Positions 28,900 through 36,581 of a stretch of 64,000 nt of DNA are shown here, piece by piece. The stretch is from JADGRB01 sp036267635 (GTDB taxonomy: Bacteria > Myxococcota_A > Polyangia > Fen-1088). The notes beneath the pieces were generated by a model. The model had not been told where the DNA came from and searched no databases. It saw nothing but the letters and a program-made list of their open reading frames with translations. The stretch is taken from assembly GCA_036267635.1 (NCBI GenBank), contig DATAVR010000186.1, positions 69,532-133,531 of the forward strand, read 5' to 3'. The position numbers and the translations under genes are program-made. How positions within the stretch are numbered: the first letter of the stretch is position 1; the number at the start of each line of letters is the position of its first letter.

Positions 28900-29391
28900 A
28901 TGCGAAATTCAATCAAAGCGTTGCTGGTGACTTCTCTGCTGACCACCGGCGCCTGCGGCGGCGGACCCGACGGGAAAGCTCTCTCCCGGTTCGTCGGGGT
29001 CTGGTCGGCCACGGCAGGCACGACCACAACCACCTGCTCGGGGGCATCAAACACGTCCCCCGTGAGCGGGAACCTGACCTGGTCGGCCGGGACGACGTCC
29101 GATCTCATTTATACGTTCTCCGATTCGTCGTGCATCATCCACGCCGACGTCGACGGAGACACGGCCTCGGAGGTGGGCGCACAGAACTGCCTCGCCGCGG
29201 GCACCGACTCCTACTCCGGCGATCCGCTCGCCCTTTCGTATTCGTTCACCGCGTACACCTTCGTGGTGAGCGGCGACGGCCACACCGCTACGGAGAACCT
29301 GTCCGGGACCCTTCTCCTGACAGACAATCAGACGGGCCTCAACAACAGCTGCACTTTCACCGAGACGGCCGGCTCCTATCAGAAGGAATAG
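28900..29391 (+). CDS. Hypothetical lipoprotein
   Basis: 163 residues. Lipobox TTGAC, then a Thr/Ser-rich beta protein with four Cys (TTTTCSG, SSCIIHAD, AQNCLAAG, NNSCTFTE) that could form two disulphides. AGGAGA lies 9 nt before the ATG. Less GC-extreme composition than its neighbours. No family recognised; probably an outer-membrane lipoprotein. Confidence 0.7.
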   Translation: MRNSIKALLVTSLLTTGACGGGPDGKALSRFVGVWSATAGTTTTTCSGASNTSPVSGNLTWSAGTTSDLIYTFSDSSCIIHADVDGDTASEVGAQNCLAAGTDSYSGDPLALSYSFTAYTFVVSGDGHTATENLSGTLLLTDNQTGLNNSCTFTETAGSYQKE

Positions 29392-29416
29392 CGCCGAGGA
29401 GCGAGGCTGCGGGTCG

Positions 29417-29457
29417 GCGACGGCTATGGGGCGACGGCTACGGGCGACGGCTATGGG
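29417..29457. repeat. Three 14-bp tandem repeats between a lipoprotein gene and argF
   Basis: GCGACGGCTATGGG, GCGACGGCTACGGG and CGACGGCTATGGG run head to tail in the gap and into the last codons of argF (stop at 29451-29453). Possibly replication slippage; no hairpin. Confidence 0.7.
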
Positions 29458-30398
29458 ATGAGGAGCTCGATCAGCGCCTTTTGCGCGTGCAGGCGGTTCT
29501 CGGCCTGTTGCCATACGAGGCTGGCCGGGCCTTCGATCACCTCGTCGGTGATCTCCTCGCCGCGGTGGGCGGGCAGGCAGTGCAGCACGATGGCGTCGGG
29601 GTGGGCGCTGCGCATGAGGGCGGCGTCGATGGCGTACCCCGCGAAGGCCGCGCGGCGGGCCTCGACCTCCGCCTCTTGCCCCATCGAGGTGAAGACGTCG
29701 GTTGAAATGACCTGTCGGCCGGCCGCAGCCTCGGCCGGCTCGCGCAAGACGGTGATTCGACCGCGCTTGCCGGCGCGCGCGCGCGCCAGGACGCCGGGGT
29801 CGGGGTCGTGCCCGGCCGGGCAGGCGAGCGCCAGGTCGAGGCCCAGAATCCCGGCCGCCTCGATCCAGGAGTTGGCCATGTTGTTGCCGTCGCCGATCCA
29901 GGCGTAGCTGACCGAGCGGAGCGTCCGCCCCGGATCGCTTTGCCCGAAGCGCTGCACGACGGTCTGCAGATCGGCCAGCACCTGGCAGGGGTGCATCAGA
30001 TCGGTGAGGCCGTTGATGACCGGGACGGTCGCGTAGCGCGACATCTCCTCGGCGCGATCGTGGCCGAAGGTGCGGACCATGATGCCGTGGCAATAGCCGG
30101 AGAGGACGCGGGCCGTGTCCTTGAGCGGCTCGCCCCGTTCGAGCTGCGACCCCTGCATGCCGAGATAGAGCGCGTGGCCGCCGAGGTCGTACATGGCGAT
30201 CTCGAAGCTGGCGCGCGTGCGGGTGGAGGCCTTCTCGAACACCATCCCCAGCACCCGGCCGGGGCGCGTGGCGTGCGGCGTCCGGGCCACCCGCAGCGCG
30301 CGCAGCTCCTCGGCGCGCCGGATGAGCGCCTCGATCCCGCCGGCCGGCAGATCGTCGAAGGCCAAGAATCGCTTCGAAGCGGGGCCGGCCTCGCTCAT
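29451..30398 (-). CDS. argF: Ornithine carbamoyltransferase
   Basis: 315 residues. Carbamoyl-phosphate motif STRTR, the HPCQVLAD motif and the ornithine-binding HCLPAHRG loop are intact. It converts ornithine plus carbamoyl phosphate to citrulline, feeding argG. The ATG overlaps the argD stop as ATGA, so the pair is co-translated. Confidence 0.95.
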   Translation of the reverse strand: MSEAGPASKRFLAFDDLPAGGIEALIRRAEELRALRVARTPHATRPGRVLGMVFEKASTRTRASFEIAMYDLGGHALYLGMQGSQLERGEPLKDTARVLSGYCHGIMVRTFGHDRAEEMSRYATVPVINGLTDLMHPCQVLADLQTVVQRFGQSDPGRTLRSVSYAWIGDGNNMANSWIEAAGILGLDLALACPAGHDPDPGVLARARAGKRGRITVLREPAEAAAGRQVISTDVFTSMGQEAEVEARRAAFAGYAIDAALMRSAHPDAIVLHCLPAHRGEEITDEVIEGPASLVWQQAENRLHAQKALIELLIP

Positions 30399-31597
30399 CG
30401 CGACTCCTCGAGGACGGCGTCGAGGATCTCGATCGCCTCGTCGATCTCCGCCTTGCTGACCACCAGCGGAGGGACCAAGCGGACCACGTTCCCGCCCGCG
30501 ACCGACAGCAGGAGGCCGTGCGCGCGGGCCCGGACCACGATGTCGCCCGGATCGCCGTCGATGACCAGGCCCTGCAAGAGGCCCCGCCCGCGCGCGCCCC
30601 GCGTCCTCGGGCGCCGGCGCTCGGCCAACCGCAACAACGAGGATCCCAGATAGGCGCCGACCTCGCGGCAGTGATCGAGGAGGCCAAGCTCGTCGATCGC
30701 CCGCTGGACGTAGAGCGCAGCGGCGGTGGCGAACGGGTTGCCCCCGAAGGTCGAGGCGTGCGTGCCCGGCTCGAAGCCGCGGCCGACCTCCTCGTTCGCC
30801 AGCATGGCGCCGATCGGGATGCCGCCCGCGAGCCCCTTGGCCAGCGTCACCACGTCGGGGACGACGCCTTCGCTCTCGAATGCGTAGAAGGTGCCGGTGC
30901 GCCCACTGCCGGTCTGGATCTCGTCGAAGATCAGCACCGTCCCCGTGTCGCTGCAGATCCGCCGCAGCTCCTGCAGGTAGCCGGGCGGCGGCAGGTTGAT
31001 CCCCCCTTCGGCCTGGATCGGCTCGACGATGACGGCGCAGGTCTCGCCGGTGATGCCGGCGCGTGCGGCGGCGACGTCGCCGAAGGGCAGGAAACAAACC
31101 GGCCCGACCAGCGGCCCGAAGCCTTCGCGGTATTTGGCCTGCCCCGTGACGCTGAGCGAGCCGAAGGTCCGTCCGTGAAAGCTCTGCTCGAACGCCACCA
31201 GCGTGGTGCGGTCGGGCTGCTTCTTGGTCACCACTTGATAGCGGCGGGCCAGCTTCAGCGCCGCCTCGTTGGCCTCCGTCCCCGAGTTGCAGAGGAACGC
31301 CCGCCCGCGAAAGGCCCGGCGCGCCAGCGCCTCGACGAACTCCAGCTGCGCCTCGATGTAATAGAGGTTGGAGACGTGGATCAGGCGGCGGGCCTGCGCG
31401 GCGATGGCGTCGGCCAGCCCCGCGTGGCCGTGTCCGAGCATCGACACCGCGACGCCGGCTGTCATGTCGAGGTAGCGGCGCCCCTCGACGTCGAACAGAG
31501 CGCACCCCTCCCCGCGCGCCATGACCACGGGCGCCTGGCGGTTGTTGTTGAGGAGCAGCCGGCGCCCCCTCTCGACGAGATCGTCTTGCTGCGACAT
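30395..31597 (-). CDS. argD: Acetylornithine aminotransferase
   Basis: 400 residues, class III PLP aminotransferase. NSGTEANEAALKLAR, FHGRTFGSLS, FDEIQTGSGRTG and the PLP-lysine region LAKGLAGGIPIGA match ArgD. It makes N-acetylornithine (and may also serve lysine synthesis). It leads the argD-argF operon. TAGAGT (minus strand, 31609-31604) stands 6 nt before the ATG, suggesting a leaderless transcript. Confidence 0.93.
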   Translation of the reverse strand: MSQQDDLVERGRRLLLNNNRQAPVVMARGEGCALFDVEGRRYLDMTAGVAVSMLGHGHAGLADAIAAQARRLIHVSNLYYIEAQLEFVEALARRAFRGRAFLCNSGTEANEAALKLARRYQVVTKKQPDRTTLVAFEQSFHGRTFGSLSVTGQAKYREGFGPLVGPVCFLPFGDVAAARAGITGETCAVIVEPIQAEGGINLPPPGYLQELRRICSDTGTVLIFDEIQTGSGRTGTFYAFESEGVVPDVVTLAKGLAGGIPIGAMLANEEVGRGFEPGTHASTFGGNPFATAAALYVQRAIDELGLLDHCREVGAYLGSSLLRLAERRRPRTRGARGRGLLQGLVIDGDPGDIVVRARAHGLLLSVAGGNVVRLVPPLVVSKAEIDEAIEILDAVLEESR

Positions 31598-31603
31598 CGC
31601 CCG

Positions 31604-31609
31604 ACTCTA
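31604..31609 (-). promoter_or_regulatory. Putative -10 hexamer of argD-argF
   Basis: TAGAGT read on the minus strand, 6 nt before the argD ATG, with no ribosome-binding purine tract between. Fits a leaderless start; not confirmed. Confidence 0.4.
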
Positions 31610-31650
31610 CCCGGCGCGTGCCCGAGGGCAAGACCCCGGTCAAAGGAGAC

Positions 31651-31723
31651 GGGGACCCTGGGAGGGGTCCCCGTGCCCCCCCGCGACGGACTCCGCTCGG
31701 CGAAGCCGAGCTACGTCCACGCG
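31651..31723 (+). repeat. Double-hairpin interspersed element, copy A
   Basis: Two stems in series: GGGGACC (31651-31657) with GGTCCCC (31666-31672), and GCTCGGC (31695-31701), loop GAA, GCCGAGC (31705-31711). They are joined by a C-run and GCGACGGACTCCG and followed by a CCACGCG tail. Copy B (33449-33517) shares the 21-nt linker exactly, while its second stem differs by two compensatory pairs. It lies 73 nt upstream of the type III PKS gene. The rest of this 198-nt intergenic region holds the argD promoter and the PKS start region. Confidence 0.75.
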
Positions 31724-31795
31724 CCAGGCAATCAACCGTCCGTGTCAAAAACGAACGCTTGTGCCATGGTCAGCAACGCTTAGTTTGGGTCAACC

Positions 31796-32875
31796 ATGAA
31801 GGGGGCGCCGATCATCGTGCGGACGGCTACAGCCGTGCCGGCCCACACCGCCACCCAAGACGAGGTGAAGGACCGGCTGCGCGCGCTGCTGCCGCTTCCG
31901 GCGCGCAAGCTCGACGCGGTCATGGAGCTGTTCGACCATACCGCCGTCGAGCGGCGCTTCAGCGTCGAACCGCTCTCGGCGCTGGGAAACCCGCGCGGCC
32001 TCGGCGAGGTGCAGCGGCTCTATCGCGAGAACGCCATCGCGCTCGGGAAGAAGGTGGCCGCCGAGGCGCTGGCCGGCGCCGGCGTCGAGGCGCGCGACAT
32101 CGATCTGATCGTCACGACGTCGTGCACCGGCATCATGATCCCTTCGCTCGACGCGCACCTCTGCAACGAGCTCGGTTTTCGCGCCGACGTCCGGCGGCTG
32201 CCGATCACCGCGCTCGGCTGCTCGGGCGGCGCGGCGGCGCTGGCGCGGGCGCACGACTTCCTGGTCGGATTCCCCGAGGCGCGCGCGCTGGTGGTCGCCG
32301 TCGAGCTGCCCAGCCTCAGCATCCAGCGCGCCGATCTGTCGCTGGCGAACCTGGTGTCGACGGCGCTGTTCGGCGACGGCGCGGCGGCGGCGGTCCTCGA
32401 AGGCGGTCTGCGCGCCGAGGCTCGGCCCGCGCGAACGGGCGTGCGCGTCCTCGAAACGCTGGCGCACCTCTTCCCGCGCTCGACCTACGCGCTCGGCTTC
32501 GACCTGCAGGACGACGGATTTCACTCGGTGCTCTCCAAGGACGTGCCGGCGCTGATCAAGACCGAGATCGCGCGGCTGGTGCGCACGCTGGCCGGCCGGC
32601 GCGACCTGCCGGGCGACAAGCTCTCCTGCTTCGTGCTCCACCCCGGGGGACGGAAGATTCTGGCGTTCATCGAGGAGGAGCTGGGGCTGCGGCGCGACGA
32701 CACGCAGCTCTCCTGGGACGTCCTGCGCGACTTCGGCAACCAGTCGAGCGCCTCGGTGCTGTTCGTGCTGCACGAATGGCTCACCAAGCGCCTCCCGGCG
32801 CCCGGCGCGCACGGCATCCTGGCCGCGTTCGGCCCGGGCCTGTCGACCGAGATGCTGCTCTTGCAGTGGAGCTGA
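31796..32875 (+). CDS. Type III polyketide synthase (alkylresorcinol/alkylpyrone type)
   Basis: 359 residues, chalcone-synthase-like homodimer fold. The Cys-His-Asn triad is visible: C142 (ALGCSGGAAA), H282 (VLHPGG) and N315 (DFGNQSSAS). Bacterial enzymes of this type extend a fatty-acyl starter with malonyl-CoA to alkylresorcinols, alkylpyrones or similar phenolic lipids. The next genes encode an ICMT-like methyltransferase and a FAD enzyme, the order of srsABC in Streptomyces griseus. The product chemistry is inferred from that order, not from active-site volume residues. Confidence 0.92.
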   Translation: MKGAPIIVRTATAVPAHTATQDEVKDRLRALLPLPARKLDAVMELFDHTAVERRFSVEPLSALGNPRGLGEVQRLYRENAIALGKKVAAEALAGAGVEARDIDLIVTTSCTGIMIPSLDAHLCNELGFRADVRRLPITALGCSGGAAALARAHDFLVGFPEARALVVAVELPSLSIQRADLSLANLVSTALFGDGAAAAVLEGGLRAEARPARTGVRVLETLAHLFPRSTYALGFDLQDDGFHSVLSKDVPALIKTEIARLVRTLAGRRDLPGDKLSCFVLHPGGRKILAFIEEELGLRRDDTQLSWDVLRDFGNQSSASVLFVLHEWLTKRLPAPGAHGILAAFGPGLSTEMLLLQWS

Positions 32876-32879
32876 GCGC

Positions 32880-33524
32880 GTGAGCTCGCTGACCTTCTTC
32901 CTCGGTCTCTGCGCCGCCGTCGGCGTCTGCCGCCTCGTCGAGATGACGATCTCGCGCCGGCACCAGCGCGCGCTCGCCGCCGGGGGCGCGGCGCCGCTGC
33001 CGGAGCCGATCTTCGGGGCGATGGTGGCGCTGCACACCGGCATCATCGCCGGCGCGGCGATCGAGGCGGTGGCGTTGCACCGGCCGTACGTCGCGGCGAT
33101 CGGGATCCCGGCCCTGGCGTTGCTGCTGCTGGCGAACCTGCTGCGCTTCTGGGTGATCGCCACGCTGGGCGTCCACTGGAACGTGCGCGTGGTGCGCTCG
33201 ATGCCGCTCGGCGTGGTGACCACCGGTCCCTATCGCTTCGTCCGCCACCCCAACTACGTCGCCGTCTTCGTCGAGCTGCTGGCGCTGCCGCTGGTGCACG
33301 GCGCCTACCTGACGGCCGCCGCCGGCGCGCTCCTGCACCTCCTCATCCTGCGGCGCCGCGTGACGCTGGAAGAGTCGGTGCTGATGGCCGACGAGGGCTA
33401 CCGGCGCGCCTTCGCCGCAAAGCCGCGCTTCGTCCCCTTCTTGTCCCCGGACCCTCAAAGGGTCCCTGTCCCCCCCGCGACGGACTCCGCCGGGCAAAGC
33501 CCGGCTCCGCCCACGCGATGGTAG
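32880..33524 (+). CDS. Isoprenylcysteine carboxyl methyltransferase-like membrane methyltransferase
   Basis: 214 residues with four or five TM helices. The ICMT core motif TTGPYRFVRHPNYVAVFVE is present. In type III PKS operons such enzymes O-methylate the phenolic lipid. It starts 4 nt after the PKS stop with GTG. The family fold ends about at residue 190 (RFVPFL); the last about 24 residues (PDPQRVPVPPATDSAG...) are encoded by the double-hairpin element copy B and are probably not a functional domain. The stop overlaps the next gene's ATG region. Confidence 0.87.
   Translation: MSSLTFFLGLCAAVGVCRLVEMTISRRHQRALAAGGAAPLPEPIFGAMVALHTGIIAGAAIEAVALHRPYVAAIGIPALALLLLANLLRFWVIATLGVHWNVRVVRSMPLGVVTTGPYRFVRHPNYVAVFVELLALPLVHGAYLTAAAGALLHLLILRRRVTLEESVLMADEGYRRAFAAKPRFVPFLSPDPQRVPVPPATDSAGQSPAPPTRW
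33449..33517 (+). repeat. Double-hairpin interspersed element, copy B, inside a coding region
   Basis: Stems GGACCC (33449-33454)/GGGTCC (33460-33465) and GCCGGGC (33489-33495), loop AAA, GCCCGGC (33499-33505). Relative to copy A the second stem has two compensatory base-pair changes (T-A to C-G and C-G to G-C). The element is translated as the C-terminal tail of the methyltransferase and ends at the base before the ATG of the FAD enzyme gene. Confidence 0.75.
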
Positions 33525-34768
33525 ACGTCGTCGTGGCCGGCGCCGGACCGGCGGGGGCGACGCTGGCGATCCTGCTCGGCCGCGCGGGCTTGCGCGTCGA
33601 GCTCTACGACGCCCGCCGGTTTCCGCGCGAGAAACCCTGCGGCGAAGGGATCATGCCCGCCGGGGTCGCGGTGCTCGAGCGGCTCGGGCTGCGCGGCGCG
33701 GTCGGCGGACGCGCGCTCGCGGCCGTGCGCTATCACGGGTTCGGAATCACCGCCGCGGCGCCGTTCGGGCCGGCCGGCGGCTGCCACGTCGCGCTGGCGC
33801 AACGCCGCCTGCGGCTCGACGACGTGCTGCTCGGCGCGGCGCGGGCGACGGCCGGGGTGCGGGTGTTCGAAGAGGCGCCGGTCGAGGGGGCGGCGATCGA
33901 AAGCGGGCGCGCCGTCGGGCTGCGCGTCGGCGGCGAGCTCCGGCGCGCCGCCCTGGTGGTCGGCGCCGACGGGCTGGAGTCGCCGGTGCGGCGCTCGCTC
34001 GGGCTCGACGGCCCCGCGCGCAGACCGGCGCGGGTCGGCGTGCGGATGCACTTCCGGGTGGCGGCGGGGCGCGAGCTCTCCGACCGGCTGGAGATCCTGC
34101 TCGGACGCGGCCACGAGCTCTACGCCGCCCCGCTCCCCGACGGGGAGCTGCTGGTCGCCGGTCTGGCCGACGAAGGGGCGCTCGCCGACGGCGCGCGGAC
34201 GGCGCTCGATCGCTGGATCGCCGGCCAGCCGTTCCTGCGCGAGGCCCTCGACGGCGCGACGCCGCTGACCGCGCCGGCCGGGCGCACCCGCCTCGGCCGG
34301 CGGGCACGCGCCGGGTTCGCGCCGGGCGCCGTGCTGCTCGGCGACGCCGCGCGCGCCAGCGATCCGTTGACCGCCGGTGGCATCGCCCACGCGCTCGTCA
34401 CCGCCGAGCGGCTCGCCGCGATCGTCCCGCGCTACTTGACCGAAGGAGACGGCGCGCTCACCCGCTTCGATCGGGAGCGCCGCCGTCTCCTGCGCGCGCA
34501 CGACTGGCTGACGCGGGCGCTCGTGGGGATCGTCCGCCGGCCGCTGCTGGCGCGGGCGACGTTGCACGCCATGCGTGCGCTGCCGCCCGTCATGCGCCGG
34601 CTGGTCGCCGTCGCCGGCGGCCTCGGAATTCAGCCGCCGGCGCCCGCAGTCGTCGACGCCATCGTCGTCACCGCCGTGGCCACCGCCGCCAGCTCGGCGC
34701 CGGCGCCCCCGATCAGCAGCGCCACCGCCCAGAACGCGACGCTCCCCCAGCGCGCGGAGTCGCCGTAG
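33518..34768 (+). CDS. FAD-dependent oxygenase/reductase (geranylgeranyl reductase / SrsC-like)
   Basis: 416 residues. Rossmann start VVVAGAGPAGATLAILL, the KPCGEGIMP loop, VVGADGLESPVRRSLGL and the second FAD motif LLGDAARASDPLTAGGI define the PHBH/geranylgeranyl-reductase superfamily. By position it would hydroxylate the phenolic lipid from the type III PKS, as SrsC does, to give a quinol or quinone. The last 46 codons run antisense through the 3' end of the convergent UbiA gene (139-nt overlap); this tail is low complexity (Ala/Pro/Ser). Confidence 0.87.
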   Translation: MVDVVVAGAGPAGATLAILLGRAGLRVELYDARRFPREKPCGEGIMPAGVAVLERLGLRGAVGGRALAAVRYHGFGITAAAPFGPAGGCHVALAQRRLRLDDVLLGAARATAGVRVFEEAPVEGAAIESGRAVGLRVGGELRRAALVVGADGLESPVRRSLGLDGPARRPARVGVRMHFRVAAGRELSDRLEILLGRGHELYAAPLPDGELLVAGLADEGALADGARTALDRWIAGQPFLREALDGATPLTAPAGRTRLGRRARAGFAPGAVLLGDAARASDPLTAGGIAHALVTAERLAAIVPRYLTEGDGALTRFDRERRRLLRAHDWLTRALVGIVRRPLLARATLHAMRALPPVMRRLVAVAGGLGIQPPAPAVVDAIVVTAVATAASSAPAPPISSATAQNATLPQRAESP

Positions 34769-35568
34769 GCGCCGCGCGCCACGCGCGACGCCTGCCAAAT
34801 CGCGATCGGCGCCAACAGGAGCGGCGCCACGGCGACCCGCGCCGGCAGCCCCGCCCGCACCCAGAGCGGCAGCGCGCCGAACGCCGCCAGCGTGATCGCC
34901 GCGTAGAGCCGCGCCGCCGGCAGCGCGCCCAGACGAACGACCAGCGTGCGCTTGCCGGCCGCGGCGTCGCCGGCGGCGTCGGGAAACTCGATCGCCAGCA
35001 GCATCGCGAACTGCAGCGCGCAGGGCAGCGCCGCCGCGAAGAAGATCGGCGCGGCCACCTCGCCCGCCTGCAGGTCGTAGCCGAAGACCGGCACCAGCAG
35101 CGTCACCACCAGCGCCGTCGTCAGCTCGCCGAGGCCTCGCGCGCAGAGCCGCAACGGCGGCGCGCTGTAGCCCCAGGCGAGCCCGATCATCGCCGCCGCC
35201 AGCAGGAGCGGCCCGGCGCCCGCCCGCCGCGCCAGCACGACCGCCGCGCCCGCCGCCACGGCAAGCAGCGCGCGCGCCGCCCGCAGCGCCACCACGGGCG
35301 GCAGCGCGCCGTCGGGCAGGATCCTGCTTCCGCCCGACCAGCGCGTCGGCGTGCGGTTGGCGCGGTCGGCGGCGAGATCGAAGTAGTCGTTCGCGTAGTG
35401 GGTCATGAGCTGGGTGGCCGTGACGCAGAGCTGACCCCACCCGAACCGCCAGGCGTCGAACGGCGCGCCGCCGGCCACCGCCAGCGCCGCACCCAACCCG
35501 TAAAGGACGAAGCCGCCGACGAGAAACTGTGGGCGCCCCAGCTTGACGAACGCGATCAGCCGCCGCAC
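34630..35568 (-). CDS. UbiA-family membrane prenyltransferase
   Basis: 312 residues and eight to nine TM helices. Both Asp motifs are present: NDYFDLAADRANR (NDxxDxxxD) and EFPDAAGDAAAGKRTL. They bind the prenyl diphosphate through magnesium. The sequence is MenA-like in its first motif, so it could prenylate dihydroxynaphthoate for menaquinone, or a phenolic product of the facing PKS operon. No other menaquinone gene is in the window. It is convergent with the FAD gene, with a 139-nt overlap. Confidence 0.9.
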   Translation of the reverse strand: MRRLIAFVKLGRPQFLVGGFVLYGLGAALAVAGGAPFDAWRFGWGQLCVTATQLMTHYANDYFDLAADRANRTPTRWSGGSRILPDGALPPVVALRAARALLAVAAGAAVVLARRAGAGPLLLAAAMIGLAWGYSAPPLRLCARGLGELTTALVVTLLVPVFGYDLQAGEVAAPIFFAAALPCALQFAMLLAIEFPDAAGDAAAGKRTLVVRLGALPAARLYAAITLAAFGALPLWVRAGLPARVAVAPLLLAPIAIWQASRVARGAYGDSARWGSVAFWAVALLIGGAGAELAAVATAVTTMASTTAGAGG

Positions 35569-35578
35569 GAACGCTATC

Positions 35579-36106
35579 TTACTTGACCACCCCGCAGGCG
35601 ATGCGCGCGCCGCCGCCGCCGAGCGGCTTCGGGGTGTCGCTGTAGTTGTCCCCCCCCTCGTGAATCATGAGCGACTTGCCCTGGAAGTCGCCGAGCGTGA
35701 GCCCTTTGACCTCCATCTTCTCCTTCGCCTCGCCCTTGTCGTCGACGACCAGCTTGGGCAGGTCGCCCTTGTGACCGCCGCCACCCGGTCCCTTGTGGGC
35801 CTTGGTCGCGCCGGGATCGAAGTGCCCGCCGGCGGACTGCGCGGCCGTCATCTTGCCGTCCTTGTCGGCCGGGGCGCAGCTCCCCTTTTCGTGGATGTGG
35901 AACCCGTGCTCGCCGGGCGTCAGCCCCTTCAGCTTCGGCTCTATGGTGACGCCGTCCTTCCCTTCCTTCACGGTGACCGTCCCCATCGATTTTCCGACGC
36001 CTTCGGTCGTGACCGCGTTCATCGTCACCTTCACCGACTTGGCAGCCTGCGCCGCGGAGCTCCCCATCAAGAACAATGCAACGGAAACCAACCGAATCGT
36101 TTTCAT
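35579..36106 (-). CDS. sodC: Periplasmic Cu/Zn superoxide dismutase
   Basis: 175 residues with signal peptide (ends AAQAAKS). Copper ligands HGFHIHE, zinc loop GGHFDP plus later His/Asp, the fourth copper His in MIHEGGDNYSD, and the C-terminal ARIACGV disulphide Cys partner of GSCAP are all in place. It dismutates superoxide in the periplasm. It is 10 nt upstream of the UbiA gene and could be co-transcribed, giving oxidative protection where a quinone may be made. Confidence 0.95.
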   Translation of the reverse strand: MKTIRLVSVALFLMGSSAAQAAKSVKVTMNAVTTEGVGKSMGTVTVKEGKDGVTIEPKLKGLTPGEHGFHIHEKGSCAPADKDGKMTAAQSAGGHFDPGATKAHKGPGGGGHKGDLPKLVVDDKGEAKEKMEVKGLTLGDFQGKSLMIHEGGDNYSDTPKPLGGGGARIACGVVK

Positions 36107-36163
36107 CGTGTCTCCTTTGGACAGTCGTTTGCTGTGAGATAATCATTCGCGTCCAAGGTCGCC

Positions 36164-36577
36164 ATGGAAGAAGAACCTTCGCAACCCGGCTCGGAACGAC
36201 GCAGCTCGCAACGCTACACCACGCGCTCGCTGGTGGAGGTCCGCATTCCGACCTGGAGCGCGCTCCAGGCCGTCTACAGCGTGAACCTGTCGCTGGGGGG
36301 AATGCGGCTGTCGCTGGGCGCGCGGGTCTCGATGGGGGCGCCGGTCGACATCATCATGACGCTGCCGGACGGTGAGCGGCTCCACCTGCCCGGCAAGGTC
36401 GCCTACCTCGGGACGGCCATCGGCGGCGACGTGGGCGTCCGCTTCGACGTGCTGCCCGACTACACCCAGCAGCAGATTCAGCAATATGTCGACGAGCTGG
36501 CCGCCGGCCGCACGCCGCAGGTCCGCGAGAGAACGAAGAGCATGCCGCCGGGTGTGCTCATCAAGAAAACGTCCTGA
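36164..36577 (+). CDS. PilZ domain protein (c-di-GMP receptor)
   Basis: 137 residues. The RRSSQR...(about 12-17) and NLSLGGMRL motifs form the c-di-GMP binding pair (RxxxR and D/NxSxxG) of PilZ, followed by the barrel strands VDIIMTLPDGERLHLPGKVAYLG. Stand-alone PilZ proteins transmit c-di-GMP level to motility or polysaccharide machinery. The short tail (QVRERTKSMPPGVLIKK) is basic. It is followed at 4 nt by an SRPBCC protein. Confidence 0.9.
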   Translation: MEEEPSQPGSERRSSQRYTTRSLVEVRIPTWSALQAVYSVNLSLGGMRLSLGARVSMGAPVDIIMTLPDGERLHLPGKVAYLGTAIGGDVGVRFDVLPDYTQQQIQQYVDELAAGRTPQVRERTKSMPPGVLIKKTS

Positions 36578-36581
36578 GCCC

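Noticed and set aside
34630..34768. Frameshift at the end of the FAD gene
   Set aside because: Both convergent frames are open without internal stops and the UbiA C-terminus is normal length; a plain overlap explains it.
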